A stretch of 64,000 nt of DNA. Origin: Serilophus lunatus (lineage: Eukaryota; Chordata; Aves; Passeriformes; Eurylaimidae). The notes below the pieces were generated by a model. The model had not been told where the DNA came from and did no database searches. It was given only the letters and a program-made list of their open reading frames with translations. The position numbers and the translations under genes are program-made. Within the stretch, counting starts at the first letter, position 1; every line of letters starts with the position of its first letter. The DNA lies in the NCBI GenBank assembly GCA_013399895.1, contig VXBA01003281.1:155664-219663 (forward strand), read 5' to 3'. Below are positions 51,624 to 63,900 of this stretch, in pieces.

Positions 51624-52182
51624 TGTTGGATTGACCTTGGCTGGCTTCTAGGCACCCATCAAGCTGCTGTCTTACTCCTCTTGCTCAATGGGACAGAGGG
51701 AAAAAATGAGATAAAAAATTCTTGCGTTTTTAATGAAAAACTTCATGAAGAAAAAAAAAGGTCATGCCTCGAAGCAAAGCAAGAAGATATATTCTCAACT
51801 TTCCATCAGCAGGTGATTTAACTCAGTTCCTGGGAAGTGTAGTGATTACTTCAGAAGACAAACACCTTAATAACAAATGCGCTTCCTCCTCCTTTCTCTT
51901 AGCTCTTATTGCTGAGCATTATGATGTCATGCAGTATGGACCCCTTGGTCACTTTGAGTCAGCTATCCCTGCTGTGTCCCCTCTCAACCTCTTGTCCAGC
52001 CCCAACATGCTGGAGGACAGGAGCAGAATGTTGGAGAGACAGTACGGATGTTGTGCCAACACCGCTCAGCAGTACCAAAACACTGGTGTGTTGTCAACAC
52101 TTTTCCAGCCACCAATGCAAAGCACAGCACTATGAGGGCTTCTGTGGGTAAAATTATCTCCTCCCTAAACAAACCCAGGACA
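51624..52182 (-). mobile_element. Solo LTR of an avian endogenous retrovirus (ERVL-type)
   Basis: On the minus strand the element starts TGTCCTGGGTTTG at 52182 and ends near TCAATCCAACA at 51624, so it has TG...CA ends. Between them are blocks I recognise from a common bird LTR: GTGTTGACAACACACCAGTG, GGGGACACAGCAGGGATAGC, ATGACATCAT, GCTCAGCAATAAGAGCTAAG and AGGAGGAGGAAG. The ending region resembles the consensus CTTGGCTGCC-type tail. No internal viral genes adjoin it, so it is a solo LTR left by recombination. It is diverged and shows no clear target duplication (TCATG left, GTTAC right). The open frames inside it are shadows. Confidence 0.75.
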
Positions 52183-55100
52183 GTTACATTAAGCTAGGTT
52201 TCAGGTTGCTTGCTGTAGCCAGGCTGTCTCTGCAGTGCAAACAAGATTAAAAGTGATTTGTGGTTAAAGAAATGAATGGTATAAAGAAATATAGATATCT
52301 GCTCCTATAAAATCTCCAGATATCCCCTCTGCTTTTATTACTAACATAGGGAAAAATCTATTCTGTGCTTTAATTACGAGATTAGATGATAGATTAGGTG
52401 GCACAGATGACTTTTGGTTCAAAGATACACACAAGGTTCACTATAGTGTGCTGCTCCTCATTTAAGACACCTCAAAGCACTCTAAGGGGCTTCTCTTAAT
52501 TTAGCACACCACTGTGCTCCTATAGGAACACTAGCCCTCAATAACACAATTAATTAGATCAAAAAAATCATATACTATTCTGAAAAAAATGGTTGAATAA
52601 AATGTTCATTAAGAATGTGGCATTTCATAGGTTTAATCTACATGTTGGCTTTTTCTTGCCCTTACACCTAAACCTGTTCTCTGTCACTCAGCTTCCTTGG
52701 CTGAGCCATACTGGTTTCTGGAAATTTAGCTTAAAAAATACAGACCACTAGCAAATCCAGCTTTATAGCTACAAGAAATTTTACAAGCTGTTTTTTTCCT
52801 GTAATTTTTGCATACAGATTTACATACAGTATCAAACCAACTCCTGTAACCACAAGAAGATAGAATTTTTTTTCTAGAAAATAGCATGTGTATTGTTATT
52901 CAAAGTTTGCTATACCTGTTCATCTCTATAACTGCTTTTTAAGGCTTCTATAAATCTTTTGTTTCAAAGCCCTAAATATCTCAAAGTTAATGCACAACAA
53001 ACTTTGTTATACCTGCCTGTGGTCAGTAGGGTTTTTTAAAGACTTTCATCCATCAAAATGAAAAAATCCAGCTCTTTTCTTATTAAATATGCAATAAAAG
53101 TGGTTGTGGTCTTGGGTTAATTTTATGATTTTGTGGGGCTTTTGACCTAAGAAAAGAAAATGAGGATTCTAAAATACAAGGAGGAGAATAAAGCCATTTC
53201 TATATTATTTTTCCCCTTGCTTTTGAGAAAGACTCTAATGTTTTTAAAGAAAATTATTTGAAGGGTGTAGGAGGTATAGTTATAGAACCACATGAGATAT
53301 TTTAGTGTTGACAGTAATCAGAAAGAATCGTCTTTAATGCTGATTTCAAAGATATCAGAAAAAATTCTTTTCTTTGAAGGAAGAATATAATTTGATAAAA
53401 CATGCTGGTAATATGATTTTTTCCCATTAATATTGTTAAAAACAGATTACAATATGAAACTGAAAATTAACATCTGTCTTCTCTCTGAATTGACAGAGAA
53501 AGAGGAAGGACAGCTGAGGCTGTTGACCAGACAGGGATGCAATTGTGGCTCATAAACTTCTTCAGCTTTGACTGGAAGCATAAGCTGTAGGGTGCATCAG
53601 AGAAGTGTTCCTACCCAAAAAATAATTTCTCCCCAGTTAGGCCAATAATTCAGGTATATTTCCATAAAAAACAAATTTCAGCTTTAAACCTATAAGGGTT
53701 TTTAAAAATAAGGACCATATCATTCATCTTTTCCTACTCATGATGAAGGGTTCAAACCAGTAATTTTGTCTTGGGCAGAAGATACTGGAAATTACACCTG
53801 GCCCCTGTATCCAGATGCAAGGAAGACTTTTGAGGAGGGAGGAACTGTTTGCAGGCCTCTAGGTCCAGCCCCAGAATATTCAACTGGCTATCTGTGCAAT
53901 AGTTTTCTGCTCCTGGTTATAAACGTTGCAATATAACCTTTGGTAGTCAGTCTGCTGCTGCTTTTCACATCTGCGATGGCAAAAAGAGTTGGAGAAAAAC
54001 GCCTATTTTTGTGGCTTTACATTTTCTTAAAAAATATTGTAATGTATTCCCAGCATGAATGAGAATAAATCTCCATGAGAATGTACCTTGGAATCTTTTG
54101 TGGTGCTCAGCATTGCAGAGGCATCATAGTCACCTTAGGTTCAGAGGAATTTGTGAGACCCTGCTCTTAGTTATGAAGTGCTTAGTTACACAATGCTATA
54201 ATGGTGATTAGGTGACTGCTGAGGCAGGATTTTTGTGGTTATTAGAGAGCATTTTAATAGAAAATTACTATTGTTCGAAGACACATTTCAGAGTTTGAAT
54301 TGTTTTTTGTCCTGTGTAGGATAACTGTGCATCTTTTTGTTAGTATGGATTGTAATAAAGAAGCTGCCAAGGAAGTAAATAGTGTTTTACTGTGTTGATT
54401 CTGTGACATTACACAAACCTTTCATGGATTGATTAAAAGATATGATAATTTATTTCTAGTATATTAGATTCAACTCCATAGTCTACATTTGAACCTTGAA
54501 TAAGTGTTTGCAGCTCCTTCTTTGAGGTGTATATACTTTTCTTTTGTTCGGTATATTGGATTAATGCATAAAGGAGAAAAAATTACTTTTTTGATAAAAT
54601 ATGTTTTTAAACACGGTTTTTGAAGCAAAGTGGACTTTGGAAAAATATCAACAGATGTTATTTGTAAAAGTTTTGCTGAACTTGCACTTAATTCTTAGTT
54701 TTGAAATGCCCTTAAATTTATTTTTTTAATTTTTTTTTTTGAAAATCAATTTCTCAAAATTTTTTTTTTTACTTCAGGAGCTATATTTCAGCAAGAAAGG
54801 TGTAGAGAAGATACAAGTAAAAGTAAATAGAAAGCATTTCTATGCTGTCTACAATTCCATTTTTTTACCCTGCATGTTATTTTCCTAGTTGAACTTTATT
54901 TATTTCTTAAATCGCTATTGCCTTTCTTAAATTAAGTGGACAGGAAAATATTGCCTATTAGGTCTGGCATAATTTCTTCCTGAATTTGCATACTAAATAA
55001 TGCCACAGAAAATATGTCAAAATTTCCTAGTTAGCTGCAAATGATGATCAATGGTTCTATGATAATTAGTATGGCTGACAGTCAATCAAAGTGATGAAAA

Positions 55101-58100
55101 TAAAAAGCTCTGATCAAAAGACCTTTTCTTCTGTGCATTATAAATTAGCATAAACATTTCCATCCCTTCATAAAGCCAGTAAATCAGAAAACATTGCTTT
55201 GGCATGAAAAGAATTCTTATATGGTCAAAGGGCAATGAATTTAATCCACTGCAATATTGATGTGCTTGTTTGTTTATTTTTGATTTAGACAAAACAACTA
55301 AAATAAATAAATAAACATGTTTTCTTGGGGTGTGTCAGTTTACATTGCTTCTCTTTAATGGCTATGAAGTAAGACTGTGAAGTAAGGCTGTAAAGTGGTT
55401 AAACAACTATTTATGAACCATCCAAAAGAAGTGAGGTGTAAGGAGCCAAATGACCATGCCAAGAAAGAAAATAAGTTAACTTAAAAACCTTTTTTCCTTG
55501 CTTCTGTCTCCTAATCTCTGGGAGTATGTGGGAATGGATCTTCCAAAGAGCACACGAACGACACATTTTTACCTTTTTATCAGGTCTATTTTCAGCATAG
55601 CACCTGTGACTCTATTTAACTTCATTGCCATTAATGGGATGACTCATGATATTTTTAAGTTCTCACATGACTGAGCCCTACTGGCTAACAATAGTTTAAT
55701 TCTGTATAACAATAATAAAGACAAATACTGAAAACAAAACCTTGTTATTAGATCCACCTTGGTATGGATTTTACTTTTAAAACTAAGGAGATGGATCTTT
55801 TATGAAGAGCCCTCATTTGCGACATTTATGTCTCTAAGGATTAGAGTTAGGAACTTAAGAACTAAAAACATTAAACATGGAGAAAGTTTTGTTTATCTTG
55901 ACCTCTATTCAGTGTATCTTAGCCCATAACTAAGGTATTGCAATACACAGAGAGATGCACAGATGTTTGAAGGATAATCTCCACTTTTGAATACAATTGA
56001 CTATTTGTTTCCCTTTCATTAAAATTCTTACCTTAATTGTTCATCACATGATCTATCAGACATATAAATAACTTCACCTTTCTCCCTTCTAGCCTTTGTA
56101 GTCATTACATGTTGTGGTTTGCATGTTTTTGAATAAAATACCTGTGCTCCACTGTTGGTATTTGGCACTTGAAAGCTGACCTGGACACCAGTGAAGTCCT
56201 GTTCTAGAATGTAAGTTAAGTAAGAAAACAGAGCTGTGTCCTAGAAAATTGCCATTCACTAACTACACACTTTGCTGTATATTTTCTTCTGTGGTAGAGG
56301 TACATAAGAAACAATAATTTTTTAAAAATGATTTTTTTTCCTTTTTATTCAGAGGTAATGTTAATTTTGTGTGTAATTCAGTATGTGTAAATTGGTCAAG
56401 TTTTTGTATAATTTTTTTTTTCGCTGCTTCATGCTTGTTATCAGTTTATCATGAATAATTTTTTTTACCTGGAAATTAGTGTGCAGCTGAGTAGAAAATT
56501 AACAGGAAAGCTATAAAACTAGAAGAAGCAAGTTTTTTTCTCTTAATAAATATACTGTATGCTTCAAACTCTTATGCCAATGAATGTATAGTGAGTGCAG
56601 ATCATATGAGTTCTGTAGTTCTATATGTCATTGTAGTCTGTTGGTTTCATGCATGAAAATTGAGAAAATGGCTTATAAAGCAGAGCAGGAATCATTTCAT
56701 CCTCTGAATATGATTGCAGAAGTGTAATTTACCAGCAATTAAACCCCCCAAAAATGTAAACTGAATTACTCTTCTCTTGGGATTCCTAACACCATTTAAT
56801 TTGTGTTTGTTTTATCCTTTGGCATTTTATCTTCTAATAAGCCTTCAAGGGAGAATGGAGTATTAGCTTTCTATTTAAAGGAAAGGACAAATAGATGCAG
56901 AATAAGTACACTCTAATGGCCAAAATTATTCAAGATTTTTGGCTTCAGTAGCAGGCAAATAAACATCTGTATTTACTGTGTTGGAAAGGTTTGTTTGGTT
57001 TGCAAAAATGTTTGCTAAAGATTTATTTACAGGTAATAATATTTGTTTACTATCTCTTCTCCAGTTGAGTAGATACAAATTTCCTTAGGTTATTTATTTG
57101 TGGAACACCAGCTGTGTCACTATACTTCTGAGTCAACCTTCAGTATTTCTGTATTCCCATACTTTGAATATTTCTTTAATGGAGAAGCCGACGCTAAACT
57201 TAAATCCTTGTAGTTGTTCATTTGTCAGCTTTTGAATATGTGACCCACACAGTTGCCTTGGTCAGCTGGTGGTGGCTTTCCATTCCTCTATCCCAATTTC
57301 TAATAACAAAAATAAAAAAAATGCTTTCAGAAATGCTGTTTTTATTTTATATGCAGTTTTTTCATCAAGACACTTCAATGTATCTAGAAATACACTAGAG
57401 AGCACAGCCTCAGCTTGAAAGTGTTTGCATGATAATTATTTTGGAGGGGTCTGCATTTTGTTGTATGTTCTTTATGTTGTCTTCAGGTTTGCTTTTCATA
57501 CATCAAATTCCCAGAGATTATTCTGTCTTCTGTTTTAAACTGTCTTCTCTTTAGAGATATATTCTGAAGAGAAGACTTAGAAGATTGAAAACAACTCATT
57601 AAAGCCCCAAGTCTGCAAATATTTACTTGGTACCCATCTATGAGTTGCTGTTTTCTCCCAGTAGGGTAAAGCATTTCCATCTATGTTCCATTGGGGTTTC
57701 CAGCCTGAACTCTCTTCAACACACTTATGCTGACTTTAGGACTTACTTCACTCAGACAGTATAACACTCAGAGGCAATAAATTCCTTCTGCTTTTGTGAC
57801 ATACCATAAATGATCCTTCTATAGTATGGTGCCTCCACAGCTATGTGATATCTGGAAGTGTATGGGCCAGATAGTATGTCTCCTATCCAGATGGTGGGAG
57901 CAAAGCTTCCACCCCACCCACATTCAAGAGTTTGCCCTAAGTGTGTGAATGGGAGTAGACTTGTACCAATGCACAGTCTAAATTTGAGATTGATTCTGAC
58001 CTCTTGCTTGCATTGTGTTCAAAATACAACCAGAATTAATTCTCTGTGACTTTGAGGAAATTTACATAAAATGGTGCCTATCTCTTGTCTCATTCATTAT

Positions 58101-58529
58101 GTTTATCTTGGAAGGGGCTCATATGGCCACTTTGGAGCTGGAATGAGAAGAAATTCCACTCATACAGGACAGCAGTTGGGATTTGGGTCCATTTTCCCCA
58201 AGTGATTACAGGGTTTCCCTGATATTGTTTATTGTATTTTTCTCAAGACAGGAACAAAGCTAATTGCTGAGACATTTGTGTTCTAGAGGGATGTGTCACT
58301 TACAGAGAAAAGTATTCTTCACAGCCATTACCTTTTCATAGTTATTTCTTGCCAGAGCCTCAAGGATATGGTGTCAGTGCCTGTATACAACAGGTTATAT
58401 AAGAGCATAGTTTTCCACTCCATATAAGATGTTACTCTGAAAGTTATATGCTGACATTAAAAAAAATAATTTGCACTATATTAAGTCTTTCATCCAAAGA
58501 CAGAAAAGTGCTCTCCAGTGTTATTATTC
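52183..58529 (+). other. Intron 1, no recognised feature
   Basis: Strongly AT-rich intron with poly-T runs around 54720-54770 and an imperfect 13-base tandem near 55363-55390. Nothing coding or RNA-like is recognised. Confidence 0.55.
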
Positions 58530-58628
58530 ATGTTGAACAGAAGATTGAGATGAGCCATGCAAGGGTGATCTGCCCAAGGTTACAGAGAGTCATCAGTTGT
58601 TATCCCAGTCTATGACCCTCTCCTGAAG
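58530..58628 (+). mobile_element. MIR-like SINE remnant
   Basis: The core TGATCTGCCCAAGGTTACAG followed by AGAGAGTCA and, later, TTATCCCAGTCTATGACCCT follows the order of the MIR core (GACTTGCCCAAGGTCACA ... GAACCCAGGTCT ... GACTCC). It is ancient and heavily mutated. Amniote-wide MIR-type SINEs are known in birds at low copy. Confidence 0.5.
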
Positions 58629-59246
58629 TATAAGCAATACTGAGGGTTTTGGTTATGTGATTTAATGCAGAAAAAGCCTCCTATTCGTGTGTAGAGCTAA
58701 CACAGTAGGAGGATTCAGGGGCAGCCTACATGCAAGTAGTTTGGATCAGATTACAAGATAGGACTTTAATAAGCAGCTGTGATTTAGACAGGTTCAAATC
58801 TAATTGTTGGACAAATGTGTAGCTAGTTTTTACAGAATACAGAGTAATACAAGATTCAGACACAAGCAAAATTTTTTCAGTGGTCATTTGTCAAAACCTG
58901 CAGATTGGGGCTAGGTAAAATTCTTCTCTAATCCAGGCTAAAATGTTTTATGCAATTTGTAGTAATTTTAAATTTATCTATTTATTTAATATTTATCTAA
59001 GGTTTATACTGTATTTTCAGTAGTTACCCAATATTTTAGATGACCAAACAGAAAAGAAAGACCTATTATTTTTAGTATAGCAGCTCAGGGGAAAAAAAAG
59101 ACAAAAATTTTACTTGGAAGTGGCAAAAAACATAGTACATTTTTGACAGATAACTAGTAGATGGGCTGTACATTATGTATAGGATTATAATACTCAGAGG
59201 TACACTTTGAGCCCTCACATTTGCAGCATTGGTAATGTGGTGGAAT
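58629..59246 (+). other. Intron 1, no recognised feature
   Basis: AT-rich sequence. Nothing assignable. Confidence 0.5.
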
Positions 59247-60136
59247 AATCACAGAATTACAGAATATGCTGAATTGGAAGGGACCCACAAGGATCTTCTA
59301 GTCCAACTCCTGGCCCTGCACAGGGCCATCCCCAAGAGCCACACCATGTGCCTGAGAGTATCATCCAAATGCCTCTTGATCTCTATGAGGCTTGGTGCTG
59401 CGACCATTTCCCCGAGGAGCATGTTCCAGTAACCAACCTCCCTCTGGGTAAAGAATCTTTTTCTAATATTCAACTTAAACCTTACACAACTTCAGGCTTT
59501 TCCCTTTGGTCCTGTCACTGGTCACCACAGAGAAGAGATCGGTGTCTGTTGGTTCTCTTCCCTTCACAAGGAGTTTGTAACTACAATGAGGTCTCCCCTC
59601 AGTTCTCCTCCAGGCTGAACAGAACAAGTGAACTCCTCATATAGCTTCCCCTCAAGGCCCTTCACCATCCTTGTTGACCTCATTTGGACACTCTTTAATA
59701 GCTTAATATCTTTCTTATATTGTGGTGATCAAAACTGCACACTATATTCAAAGTGAGACCACATCGGTGCAGAGCACAGCGGGACAATCCCCTCCCTCAA
59801 CCAGCTGGTGATGCTTTGCCTGATGCCCCCCCAGGACACGGTTGGCTCTCCTGGCTGCCAGGGCACTGCTGACTCATATTCAGCTTGCCATTGACCAGAA
59901 CTCGCAGATCCCTTTCGGCAGCACTGCTTTCCATCATCTTATTCCCCGGTCTGTATGTACATCCAGGGTTGCCCCATTCCAGGTGCGGAATCCTACGCTT
60001 CCTCTTGTTGATCTTCATACAGTTGGTGATTGCCCAGTCCTCTTATTTGTTGAGATCTCTCTGCAGGACCTCCCCACCTTCAAAAGAGTCAACAGCTCCT
60101 TCCAGTTTTGTATTGTCTTCAAACTGGATGAAACCC
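59247..60136 (-). mobile_element. CR1 LINE (older host copy), 3' part
   Basis: A long antisense CR1. It begins with the terminal repeat AATCACAGAATTACAGAAT and runs through GACCCACAAGGATCTTCTAG, CTGCACAGGGCCATCCCCAA, GTCCTGTCACTGG, the CTCCAGGCTGAACAGAACAA region, and the ORF2 end (AACTCGCAGATCCCTTTCGG, TTGTTGATCTTCATACAGTT). Stops and indels disrupt the reverse-transcriptase frame. It is split by the sense-strand CR1 that follows and resumes at about 60773. Confidence 0.88.
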
Positions 60137-60772
60137 ATTATTAGTAAGTTTGCAGCTTGGAATGAGTGTCGATCTGTCAGAGGGAAGGAGGGCTCTGCAG
60201 AGAGACCTTGACAGGCTGGATAGATGGGCTGAGTCCAATAGCATGAGGTTTAATAAATCCAAGTGCCGGGTTTTGCACTTTGGCCGCAATAACCCCATGC
60301 AGAGTTATAGGCTGGGGTCAGTGTGGCTGGAGAATGGCCAAGCAGAGAGGGACTTGGGGGTGCTGGTTGATAGGAAACTGAATATGAGTCAGCAGTGTGC
60401 CCAGGTGGCCAAGAAGGCCAATGGCATCCTGGCCTCCATCAAGAATAGTGTTGCCAGTAGGACCAGGGAAGTTATNTTTCATGAGGAGGAAGGTTTAGGT
60501 TGGATATCAGGAGGAACTTTTTCACAGTGAGAGTGATCTCCCACTGGAATGGGCTTCCCAGGGAGGTGGTGGAGTCACCGTCCCTGGATGTGTTTAAGGA
60601 TAGGTTAGATGATGAACTTAGTGGTAAGGTTTAGATGGTTTAAATGGTTTAGATAGTAGAGATGTTAGACTGATGTCGGATAGGTTGTTAACCTAGGTAA
60701 AGGTTGGACGTGATGACCTCTACGGTCTTTTCCAACCTTATTAATTCTGTATGTGTAATTCTGTGTGTGTAA
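60137..60772 (+). mobile_element. Younger CR1 LINE inserted into the older CR1
   Basis: Starts within ORF2 (ATTAGTAAGTTTGCAG, then GAGAGACCTTGACAGGCTGG, AAATCCAAGTGCCGGGTTTT, AGGGACTTGGGGGTGCTGGT) and, after an N at 60476, continues in the 3' end (GGTTTAGGTTGGATATCAGG, GGGCTTCCCAGGGAGGTGGT, ACCTCTACGGTCTTTTCCAA). It ends in two 14-base tail units, AATTCTGTATGTGT and AATTCTGTGTGTGT. A clean run in the first part (from about 60150 to 60475) lacks stops, suggesting it is younger than its host. Confidence 0.88.
60476..60476. other. Assembly gap (single N) inside the CR1
   Basis: Left of the N the sequence is a mid-ORF2 CR1 block (CCAGTAGGACCAGGGAAGTT). Right of it is the ORF2 end/3' UTR (AGGAAGGTTTAGGTTGGATA). 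In CR1 these are separated by roughly 350-400 bases, so the element was collapsed here or carries a real deletion. Confidence 0.75.
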
Positions 60773-60955
60773 CTTACCCTTCCAGTCCTGCATGTAAGTC
60801 ATTTATGAAGATGTTGAAGAGCACAGGGTGCCTTTCAAGATGGAGCCCTGTGTAACCCCACTAGTGACAGGTCACCAGTCTGATGTTACCCCATTTGCTG
60901 TTATCCTCTGTGCTTGACCTGTGAGCCAATTGTTCACTCACCATATAATATTTTT
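60773..60955 (-). mobile_element. CR1 LINE (older host copy), remainder
   Basis: Resumes the antisense CR1 after the insertion: AAGTCATTTATGAAGATGTT, GAAGAGCACAGG, GAGCCCTGTGTAACCCCACT, AGTGACAGGTCACCAGTCTG and TGAGCCAATTGTTCACTCAC. The order relative to 59247-60136 is correct for one element. Its 5' truncation point is near 60950. Confidence 0.85.
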
Positions 60956-63900
60956 GTAAGCAAAGGCAAAGAATTCTTGAGGAAACCGAATATCAATTTG
61001 GAAGATTATAATTGCCAAGAGCTTTCCTCACTCTTTCTTCTTCTCAGTGTATCTTCCTTTCCCATTTCCACTTATTTGCATGGAAGTGAGGAGAGCCGAC
61101 TCCAAGCCCCCTTCCCTGTTTTGCTGGCAAAGAATCTTGCCTAGTCCGGGAAATTACTGCAACCATCACCAGCAACAATGGCTGGCAGAGCCAGAGTAAT
61201 CCTACGCTGTGACTTCCCTCTTCTCCTAGGTTTCAGGGAACAAGGCTCAGTTTGGCAAGGTCATGCTTCTCTGTATGTGTGCCTCCTCTCCCCAGTCTGG
61301 TATGCTGCTCAGTAGGGAGCCATTCTCCTCTTACCACATAGAGTTATGTCCATGTACATTAGCTGACTTACCAGAATGACTGTTCTTGATAATTTACAGT
61401 GACTTTTTGGGTTTGAGAAATATATGACACATATCATGGTAATCTAACGTACTAATGTGAATGATAAATTAGGCTTTCAGATTCACTCTACCAGATGGAA
61501 AAGAATCTTTCTCATGCACTCAACACATTCCCCTTTACCTAGCCTTTCAAAGAACCTCCATTTATAAGATGTTCATAATTCTGAGATTTTAAGAATTTTA
61601 AGCAAGACATCTGCAAAGCTTTCTCACCAGCCATCAGAAATGCCCTAAATTTCAAGACAATCCATCAATTTTATTATGAGGTAGTAATCTTAGTACCATG
61701 ATAGCTAAAAAAGACATAGAAGCACTTCTGGAGAAGCAAACAAATGAGGAAAATAAAACTTCTTTTTAATGTTAGAGAGTGACTCCTGGCACCCACAAAG
61801 ACCTGTTCTCTACAATATAGTAACTTTATTCATAGCAAATACCAGGGCTACATCAACAGAAGGACTTGAAAACTTCCTATTGCTTGAGAAACTTAACCGC
61901 ACCATTTAAACACTATTGAGGTAGTTTAAAATTTGCTGAGTTACTGCTTAACTTACATCAAGTAACTAATAGATTTACATTCCTGCCATGGAATGTAAAT
62001 TCTCCTTAAGATGCTGGCCTTGACTTATCTGACCTTTGGTACAATTCTCTATGCAGCCATCTGCAACTTCAGCTTTTCATTGTACTAAAGAGGTGTTAAA
62101 AATAATATTTTTACTGAATAATCTGATTAGCATGTAAAAAAATATCTGCTGTACGTTTGCAGAATAGGTAGGATAGAGACAGACAACTTTTTAAAACCAA
62201 GTGACTATATTGCTAAGTATTAATGAGCTTAAGTAACTTTTCACTACCATTGCAGTCTTCATCAGTGTCTTTTGCCTAGCAAGCAATACAGAAAGTAATC
62301 ACATATCCCAACAAACTGCATGAGCCTAGCAAAACCCGTGCCTTCTATTACCCTGGTTGTTTTATCCCTGTTATTAGCCCTGATGGCCTAGCACATGCTG
62401 ATGTGCTCATGTCAGGCTTCATGGACTTGAAGACATTGATTTCTTTTGCCCCATTTTCCATCTATGACCTTGTTTTTCAGTCTGTGAACTCAGCAGGTCA
62501 AGAATTACCACAACGTATTTAGAGAAGAACAGCTATGTAAGTTAGGAGATAATAGTGTAATGCTAATGCAGTTAGAGTGAGCAGACTCAGATGAGGTTTA
62601 GATCCTTTAACTTTGGTTTGATGACTCTGGGTGGTGCTGCATTGCTTTGCTTTGCCTTTTCAATGTTCATCTGAATAGCACAGAATAGTCTCTATATCTT
62701 ATGTGATCAGCATGCCTAACAAATTTGACCTAGCGTGCGTTCAGCAGGTATCATTTGTAGGATTTTTAAAAAAAAATGCCATTCAAGAAAAAATGGATGC
62801 AAAATTGCTTATAAAATTTACAGAACTTGTAACAAACAATAATAGCTAAATTATTCTGTGTAGCACTGTACCTATGATACAATCTTTTGCCAAAGTCTTA
62901 CCACGCAGAAGCTCAGTCCTGAAAACTGTACTGGGAAAGATATTTACTGATGGTTATACACATTGGGGAAGGGCTGTACACAGATAGCACTGTAAACGGT
63001 GGTATATTAAATATCATGCATTTAATTCCTACATCTTTTCACTGGTAAGAAGGTGTTTGCAATGATTTATTGCAAATTGATATAATGAGGTTGTACAAAC
63101 CAATACGCATTAATATGTTACATTAATGCACAATACTCTGCATTAGCCGTATACAGGAATAAGCCATGAAGCATTTGTTAGACAGTTCTTTGCATTACAG
63201 ATTTGAATGCCTCAAACATTTGTCTATAAGAAGTTACCTAAATATGCTCCAAGAATCTAATCCCTAAGGTGAGGTGAAAAGAGCTTTCTGTTAGTCGTCA
63301 TTCAGCCAGAGCTGCAGAATGAAGGGTGACAGCATCATGCGAGAGATGTTCACCCGAACTGTCATTTTACATTTCCAGAAGGAAAAAGATTTAAACATCC
63401 ACTTTATATATGTGATTGTTTCCTTATCTTTTTTCTCTTCACTCTTGACCCTTCTGGAATATATTTCCTCCACTGTTTCTTTGGGGCAAAGCCTTAGCAC
63501 CCTGTAGCTTTTCTGTCAGACACTGGTTTGCACTCATGACCCAGCTGAGTGAACTGTGGAATGTGTAACTAGATAAATGTCTGAATCCTCACTAAATAAC
63601 TGCTGTTCTCCACTAGTATAGTGCTGGTTACTGAAACAGAATTACTGCAGGTTTGTACTGAAAATTGCCCATGCCACTAGCATACCTATAAGAATTAAAC
63701 AAATTATATTAAATCTGTTGGCATGTGACTTAGAACCCACTCCTCTCTGTCTAGTCTGCAGAGAGAAATGCAATTCAGATTGTGGAGAGAACGCAAACTC
63801 AAAATCTTCTGAAGTTAAAATTTTGCATGTTTCTTCCCACAAAGTACATTCACATGGGTGATGATGATGTTGATGCCTCTTTTTTGGCACTTAGTAGTTC

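Noticed and set aside
51764..52135. 123-codon open frame that looks protein-like.
   Set aside because: It lies entirely within the antisense solo LTR and is a shadow of that non-coding sequence.
59249..60530. Several open frames of 60-126 codons with protein-like appearance.
   Set aside because: All are fragments or antisense shadows of the two CR1 elements.
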